NCBI GenBank assembly: GCA_019925795.1
Contig: CM034305.1
Coordinates: 58,950,573-59,014,572 of the forward strand
Source: Dendrobium chrysotoxum
Taxonomy: Eukaryota; Streptophyta; Magnoliopsida; Asparagales; Orchidaceae
DNA: 64,000 bases
Direction: 5' to 3'
In this document: piece by piece, positions 57,828 to 64,000 of the stretch
Position numbering within the stretch: the first letter of the stretch is position 1
Layout of the letters: every line of letters begins with the position of its first letter
The notes under the pieces: generated by a model
Seen by the model: only the letters and a program-made list of their open reading frames with translations
Databases searched by the model: none
Told to the model about the DNA's origin: nothing
Position numbers and translations under genes: made by a program

Positions 57828-60087
57828 CTAACGTCGTCTACGTGGCCTCTGTGGTAACGCATCAGTGCCTGGGGTGTAATGCTGTGGAGGTCGTCGTGGC
57901 CTTTGACGTAACATGTGATGTTCCTCCACATCGACTTCTTCCTCAGCAATGTCATCTATAGGATGGGAGCTATGTACAAAATCTGGGGTAAGGTGTGCTT
58001 CCAAATCCGCTGGCACCTGCTGACTGAAGATGTCCCCAGAGTGCCCTTGATCATAATAGGAGGAGGGTCCAGCATATCCACTGTAATGTTGAGGAGCATC
58101 CTGGGTCATTGAAATTGGAACATCATGCTCTCTTATGTCATCAAAGTATCCTTGGTCTTGAATATGCAACTGCGTACGTAACCCACGATAAAGCTCTGCC
58201 ACCGTGTTTATGTCTCTCTGCTGTTGTGTATCATCTGTACCATTTAAATGATGGTGCAAAGCTTGTTCCGTTCTGAGGAAGAAATCCCTCTGCATTAATT
58301 AGTTGCTTATTTAAAAAAAAATGACATCACATATAATTAAACTACGTTCAATTATGACTTACCAGAAGGCGTTCAGAAGGAGCTCTAGGGTATACCATAG
58401 TGGGAGGCTCAACAGGTGCCTTTAACATATATAATTATGCCTACGACTTGTACCACTGCACATTCTGATGCACCAAGTAGTAATTGTGTTTATTGAGGAG
58501 CTCTCCAGTGACTATATATCCATGCCTGCTCTCCCATATGCCAATATGAGCTTGGTGGTATAACATCCAATCCATGTCTGGTTTTCCACGACCTTCTACC
58601 CTTTTGAAGCTTGGTTCCATTGGTTGGACATCAGTCGTGGGACACAATCCAAACCGTCATAGCACTCTATCTGGCAAGTGCCACTCGACCCTCTTCCAAC
58701 TAATCAGGGGCACTCGTGCAGTCCAAATGTCCTCTCCTGACAGACAAATCTATGCGACCTGAGCACGGATATCTGGCGTGTATGGCTGCCAAATAACCTG
58801 CACATTCGAAAGAATTACATAGAGAAAATATAAATAATTACGTGGTTTAGGCAATTCTTAAGTTTATTAACATACCTGACTGTCAAGGAGACTATCGAGC
58901 TCGTCTCTATAGCTAATGATATTCCCGACTGGCAACTCTCTCAGCCCTTCCTCATTCCACCTATTACAAATATATTATGAATATATTATATTTACGTGCA
59001 TATAATTTTAATAAATAAATATAAATAAATTAGATAACTTCATACCTGAAGCCAACACTAAGTCTATGGAGTTCTACTGGAAAGGGAACACGAAGCACTG
59101 GACGTCCTACATGCAGATGCTCCCAAGCTCAAATCTATAATAAATGAATACAGCCAGCTATGTTAGCCCTATTAGGCCTGGTTGCCTCCCCCCAACTCCA
59201 GATAAAGATGTACCAAAATAGCTCCCCCAAGAGACTATGTACTAAAAACAGCCAAATCCTCCATAATGGTAAGGTATTGCAAATGAATCTTTGAACCCGA
59301 AGCATCTGGGAGTAGATGGCAGCCTAAAATGAACAAGATGTAGGCATGTACATGCCTCCGAAAATCCATGCCATTCAAGTCTAAGTATGAGTCACGCCAA
59401 AATGTCCATCATAACCATCTGAGAGGAACACATGTCTGTGCATGTGCTTGGCCCATACGAAATCTAGATGTGATACGATTGTCGAACGGGTCATGGTACA
59501 GAACACCTGGAAGTGGATGGGTCCTAAGTAAGTCATCACAACAATCTGGCCAGCTCAGCCACCGTCTCCCAGCTCCAACAACTGTATGACCGACGAAAGT
59601 AGGACCATCTATGTGGATACCCAATATCATGGCTACATCCTGCATCGTAATGGTCATCTCCCCAACTATAAGGTGGAAGCTATTTGTCTGAGGTGACCAT
59701 CTCTCAACTAATGCCGGCAACAGGTGCTGGTCCATCCTTAGATATCTCATCTGGCTCACACAATCTAGCCAAACCATCCTTAAAGCATCCATTAATCTTG
59801 GGCAGTTTACCGGCCATTCATGAACCATCAACAGATGTGATGCTGCTTCCAAAATTGTTCCCTAAAGAGACAGCCAGTTAGTAGTATTTACAAAAAAAAA
59901 TTCAACATAATAATAATAAGTTGAATGAAATGCCATATACCCCATCAGGATGCACTGCCCTATGTATGCCATGTAATGAAATAATACTAGGATGGAGCTG
60001 AGTAGGAGCTGGAGCATCACTGCTACCCTCTCCTGAGGGGCCACCAGTAGCCCGTTTCTTTCAACGTCTTCGTTGGTCAGTAGCCAT
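57828..60087 (-). pseudogene. Plant mobile domain (PMD) gene, five exons
   Basis: PMD proteins include the MAIN/MAIL family and many transposon-borne copies. I infer exons 59941-60087, 59046-59861, 58876-58960, 58363-58797 and 57828-58289, all bounded by GT-AG and joining in frame. Exon 1 is basic and disordered (KKRATGGPSGEGSSDAPAP). Exon 2 has the PMD core (LVERWSPQTNSFHL, VGEMTITMQDVAMILGIHID, DASGSKIHLQYL). Exon 4 has IWTARVPLI then VEWHLPDRVL. Exon 5 is a charged tail ending in Arg/Pro repeats. In-frame stops include TGA in exon 1 (RRR-stop-KKR), others in exons 2 and 4, and a frameshift late in exon 2, so it is no longer functional. About 650 codons in all. Confidence 0.85.
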
Positions 60088-61065
60088 GACACCTGTAGGA
60101 TATTCAAAAATATATTTCAAAGGATATAATAGAAATTAAAAATACAAACTAAAATAATAATATATGATAAGGAAACTTAATATCTCACCTGGTTCTCTAG
60201 GACTTTATATACAAACTAAAATATAAATATGGCCATTTATACATGCTTTCATATAAAAAAATCAGGCTTTAAATTTATTACAAATTATCTCTGTTGCACT
60301 CTTATTCAATCCAAACTTTCATTTTCCTCTCTTAACTTTCCCTTCTGAATTTAGCAAAAAAAATTCAAAGTTAAATTTATTTCATACTTAATAATATTTA
60401 AATGAATTATAATATTTCATACTTAAATATATTTATGTTATGAATAAATAATAATAATATTTCATAGTTAAATTTTTTTAGGATATGAATAATTAATAAT
60501 TCTCTGAAGCCTTTTGAGTAAAAGTTATATTTCAAACTTAAACATATTTATTAAAGCTACATGTGTTATCAAATCGGTATGCGGTGTCATATCCACTTGT
60601 GTGATCAAATTGGTATGAGGTGTAAGATCAACTTGTGGTGTCAAATTGGTATGTAAGGATTCCCTCATACTTAGAACTTTCATGAGTGGAGCTGCCAATT
60701 TAGTTTATGTCGAGTGACTTGTGTTTTATCGTGGTATTAAATCATTGTATGTGTTTTGGAAGTTTCTGTCAAGTGGCTTATGTATGTGTTTGTATTAGGT
60801 GACTTATGTATGTGTTTATATTGCGTAACTTATGTATTGAGTGACTTATGTTTGTGTTTTGGAAGTTTGTGTCAAGTGGCTTATGTATGGGTTTTTATCG
60901 AATGACTTAGTCAAGTTATGAAGTAATTATGAAGTTATTGTTCATCCATACATGAACTTGCACTAAGACTTACACAAATACATCAGATAACGTTTAAGTT
61001 ACATAACCCATTTAGTGCATCAAATACACACACGTTCACCTGCACTTACACATATAATATAAATA
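60088..61065. other. Spacer between transposase and PMD gene, with tandem repeats
   Basis: AT-rich spacer. At 60545-60655 there are three imperfect copies of a unit containing TCAAATTGGTATG(A/C)GGTGT. At 60700-60915 there are about six copies of a unit with AGTGACTTATGTATGTGTTT. No gene lies here. It should contain the transposase 3' end and the PMD promoter. Confidence 0.6.
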
Positions 61066-63740
61066 CTAATTTCTACGACCAAGTCTTATTGGGCAAGTGG
61101 CTCTGTTGTGACCAACTGAATGACAAGCTCCACAAACCCTGCTGCTACGTGGTCGTGACTCATCCATTGTATTGCGATATCGATTGGTCCTCGGACGACC
61201 TGACCATCTTCGATAGTTTGGGGGGAGAAGTGGGAACAAACCAACATTGGGATCATGTTGGCGCCATTCATCCTTATTGGGGATATGGTGAAATTATGTG
61301 GAATAACATAATTTGTAATTGCTCGTAGTGTAGTACGGAGCAACATAATCTAGATGTGTTTGCCTTAACGTTGCTAAACAACAAATGACATGTGCACACG
61401 ATATGTGAAACAGTAAAGGTTTCCCACAACTGCACTTGCATCTCCTCCTATCAAGAAAATCAACACGATAAGATCTGGATGACATGTCAAAAACTTGAAA
61501 TTCATGCATGTTAAGTCTTATCGGTTCTGGCATTCTTCTTGCCTCCTCCTCAGCCCTTCTAATTATTGTTTGTGCATGTGGCGCAAAGAAGTAATTATTC
61601 TGCCTCTCTTCAGATGCAATAAAATCCAAGTGCCTCATGAATATGGCAATAACATTATTATATATAGCTGTTATCATCGCTTGAATTGGCAACCCTCGAG
61701 CTCTCTTCAGTACACCATTAAAAGACTCTGCTGCATTGGTTGTCATGACACCATATCTAAATCCTCCATCATGTGTTAAGCACCATCGGCTCACATCTCG
61801 ATCTACCAACCATTGGTGAAGATCTTGCTTGATTTTTTTTATGTCTTCCATGCATCTGTGATGAACTCGTGGGTCATCAGTATTGCCTGCTACATAAATT
61901 TTTTGGCAAAGAAATTCTACATCACTAATCCCCATCTGCCGTACTGCTTTCTTGAAGTTCTCTCGTAGATGCCGTAAGTAGTGCCGATGAGCTGCATTAT
62001 GAAAATTTCTCTATAACCTCTAACTAAGCCTGCATGCCTGTCTAAGATTATACATAGATTTGGCCTGCTTGTCACACACGGTAGCAACTCATTAAGTTGC
62101 CATAGAAACCATACCCACGATTCAGTACTCTCTGACTCAATAATGGCGAATGCAAGAGGAAAAAGTCCATTATTAGCGTCAACCCAATTGTAGTTAATAA
62201 TATACCTCGATATTTACCGAGTAGGAATGTGCCATCAAGACTAAGAACTGGCCGACAATACATCCACCCAGTAACTGAAGGACTGAATGCCCAAAAGAGC
62301 CTTTGAAACCTATTAACCTGTGAGCTCTAAATTTGATAGACTGTGTGTGGCATTATAGAGGCAACAGCATCCATGAATAAATTGAGAGTACGGTATGACT
62401 CTTCCCAACTACCGAAAACAACCTTAATTGCCTTTCTTCTAGCATCCCATGCCTTCATGTATGATATTTTAATATTGAACTTAGCTTCCATGCGACTTAT
62501 AATCTCCCTTGGCTTCAAGTCCATTTGCTTTCTAATGGTGGGAAGTATGTAAAAACTAATAAATTGGGAGTTGCACTAACGGTGCCAACTTATGAGAATT
62601 GGAGTTACGCAGGTATGACGGTGCTTTATAGATGCGATTTTCCATATACCACCTAATCGTTTGCTCTTACCAGAATGAATGCTCCATAGGTAAGGAGAGG
62701 TCGGGCTATCATGCTTCACACAATAAATAGTAAATTTCTGTGTATTCGAAGCTATGATAATATATTGCACATTGTTCATAATTGACCAGCCTTGTAAGGC
62801 AAATTGAAGATCACTCTTTCTTGTGAAACACATACCTTCAATTAATTCATTAGGAATTAAGAATTCATCCTCGACCATGACCTCATCGTTAACATCATCG
62901 AATTCTATTTCGTGATCCCATTCTTCTGTAGTCCTACAGGTCTCAGCATAGTTATTATTGGCCACCATTGTATCATCACTAGCAACTGATCTAGAACAAT
63001 AATCTTGGATGACATTTCTTATCTCCTCGTTATCATTTGCACTTCTATCAGTATCCACAGGGAAAAGATCAACACCATCATCCTCAGAGCACTCCTCACT
63101 GGAGCCACTACTCAGAGTCTCATAATTGTAATGATCTAAAGGGACTGATTGTGTAGAATGTAACGAAGGTTCCTGCGTATGTTGGTTCGCTGTATCACTA
63201 CATTAAAAATAGTATTGATAAATATTATTGATCATTTAATAAGAAATTTAAAACATTTCGAGGGAACTATTACTGATATGCATATAGGGAACTCACTAAT
63301 GAAGGAGTTCTTCTACTGCTTCTGCCCTTGAAGGACCAGCAACCATATTTGCCCTCTCAACTTGGGGTGAACTTTCATATCTTTGTGAATTTAAAGGCTC
63401 AGTATTATCTCCAATGTCATTAATCTCTTCGATATCAATGTATAAGATGAGAAATTCTGTTTCAGCCTGACATAATAAAACTTCACAAACCTCCTCATCC
63501 TTAATATGTGAGGCAACAAACTCATTTCCCACGGGCACTCGACATACTAAGTTCACAGAATACTTTGAAGGATCATACTTCAGAGCTCGAAGTACCCTTA
63601 ACTTAAGTTGTTCTAAGTTTATATCTCTCGGGCACATGTAGGGGACGATTCCTACCCCCAGAATAACTTGGCGCAAATTTTTCATCCACTTGTAATACAC
63701 CTCCATACACTAGCATGAAGGTTGCACCACGTCCACTCAT
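61066..63740 (-). pseudogene. Mutator-like (MULE) transposase, two exons
   Basis: Exon 1 (63297-63740) begins MSGRGATFMLVYGGVLQVDE, a ubiquitin-fold/PB1-like N-terminus common in MULE proteins, with a frameshift near 63640. It ends at a GTGAGT donor. Exon 2 (61066-63197) has the MuDR N-terminal block (LIEGMCFTRKSDLQFALQGW), the KAWDARRKAI and FGSWEESYRTL blocks, and the DDE start RPVLSLDGTFLLGKYRG near 62255. LCIILDRHAGL (second Asp) comes next, after a shift. It then has MTTNAAESFNGVLKRARGLP, a SWIM zinc finger (CKCSCGKPL...CAHV near 61400) and a C-terminal CGACHSVGHNRATC knuckle. Stops lie near 62579, 62325 and 61292. The transposase would cut and insert the element; this copy is defective. 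Confidence 0.9.
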
Positions 63741-64000
63741 TATTGAACACCTACGTTCAATTATGAAAGATGAATAATACAAAAAATTCGTAATATAAAT
63801 CAAATTTAATTTACACTAACTCTACTCGCTAAACAAAATTTATAATTACTATACCTAATATTAACATGATAATATTCAATATATAAATTTTTAATACCCA
63901 ATAAGTTACTTCTAATTAACTATCTACCTAATAAATTTTAAACCCTTTCATATTATATTATTTGATAAAAAGTAATAATTATTATTTTAATAAAATATAA
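63741..64000. other. AT-rich upstream region of the transposase
   Basis: The presumed promoter side of the transposase gene, about 80 percent AT. I see no certain TATA box or terminal repeat before the window ends. Confidence 0.4.

Larger units (their letters stand above)
54511..64000 (-). mobile_element. Mutator-like element carrying a PMD gene (partial)
   Basis: Transposase and PMD gene lie in the same direction, about 1 kb apart, with similar decay. PMD genes are known companions of plant Mutator-like transposases, so a single mobile unit is the simplest reading. The 5' terminal inverted repeat must lie beyond 64000, and the 3' end is not defined; the hairpin cluster at 54511-54720 is a candidate. 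The span given is the widest I consider likely. Confidence 0.5.

Overview
The window is plant nuclear DNA, very probably from a flowering plant. It is AT-rich, gene-poor and filled with decayed transposable elements. The evidence is L1-type and RTE-type LINEs with plant ORF1 domains (DUF4283), Ty1/copia LTR elements with a methionine-initiator-tRNA primer site, a Ty3/gypsy gag-protease region, and a Mutator-like transposase next to a plant mobile domain (PMD) gene. I see no rRNA, tRNA, CRISPR, bacterial operon or organellar gene, and no intact host gene.

Layout. 1-640: degenerate minisatellite. 1366-1715: Tourist-like MITE. 3351-9715: very old L1 LINE (+). 9777-15768: copia element A with two LTRs, PBS, gag remnant and PPT but no pol (+). 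15769-18495: copia relative D on the minus strand, with gag fused to RT/RNase H by deletion. 18600-18960 and 23480-24330: two RTE LINE 3' fragments. 27400-33820: second L1 LINE (+). It runs without a tail into the 3' end of copia element B (33820-36249), which abuts a minus-strand Ty3/gypsy gag-protease region (36250-41436) with its primer site and LTR start near 41440. 44090-45962: solo copia LTR C (-) with a perfect 5-bp target duplication. 46682-53190: a nearly full-length L1 LINE (-) with a 20-bp target duplication. 54511-64000: a minus-strand Mutator-like region. It holds a two-exon transposase, a five-exon PMD gene, an unrecognised 190-codon coding remnant and a hairpin cluster; the outer right end lies beyond the window.

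The most unusual signal is in the copia LTR family (A, B, C, D). The upstream half of these LTRs carries many 15-bp near-palindromes, often in pairs about 19-21 bp apart. The leader half carries tandem 39-bp units, each with a small hairpin. In both cases the arm sequences differ between elements and even between neighbouring units, yet the two arms change together. This looks like selection or gene-conversion-like maintenance of structure rather than of sequence. The second point of interest is the MULE-PMD cassette with its extra coding remnant.

Every protein-coding region found is interrupted. In the Mutator-like region most stops can be explained as C-to-T or G-to-A changes, as expected for heavily methylated, silenced elements. 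All identifications are by eye from translated motifs; no database search was run.
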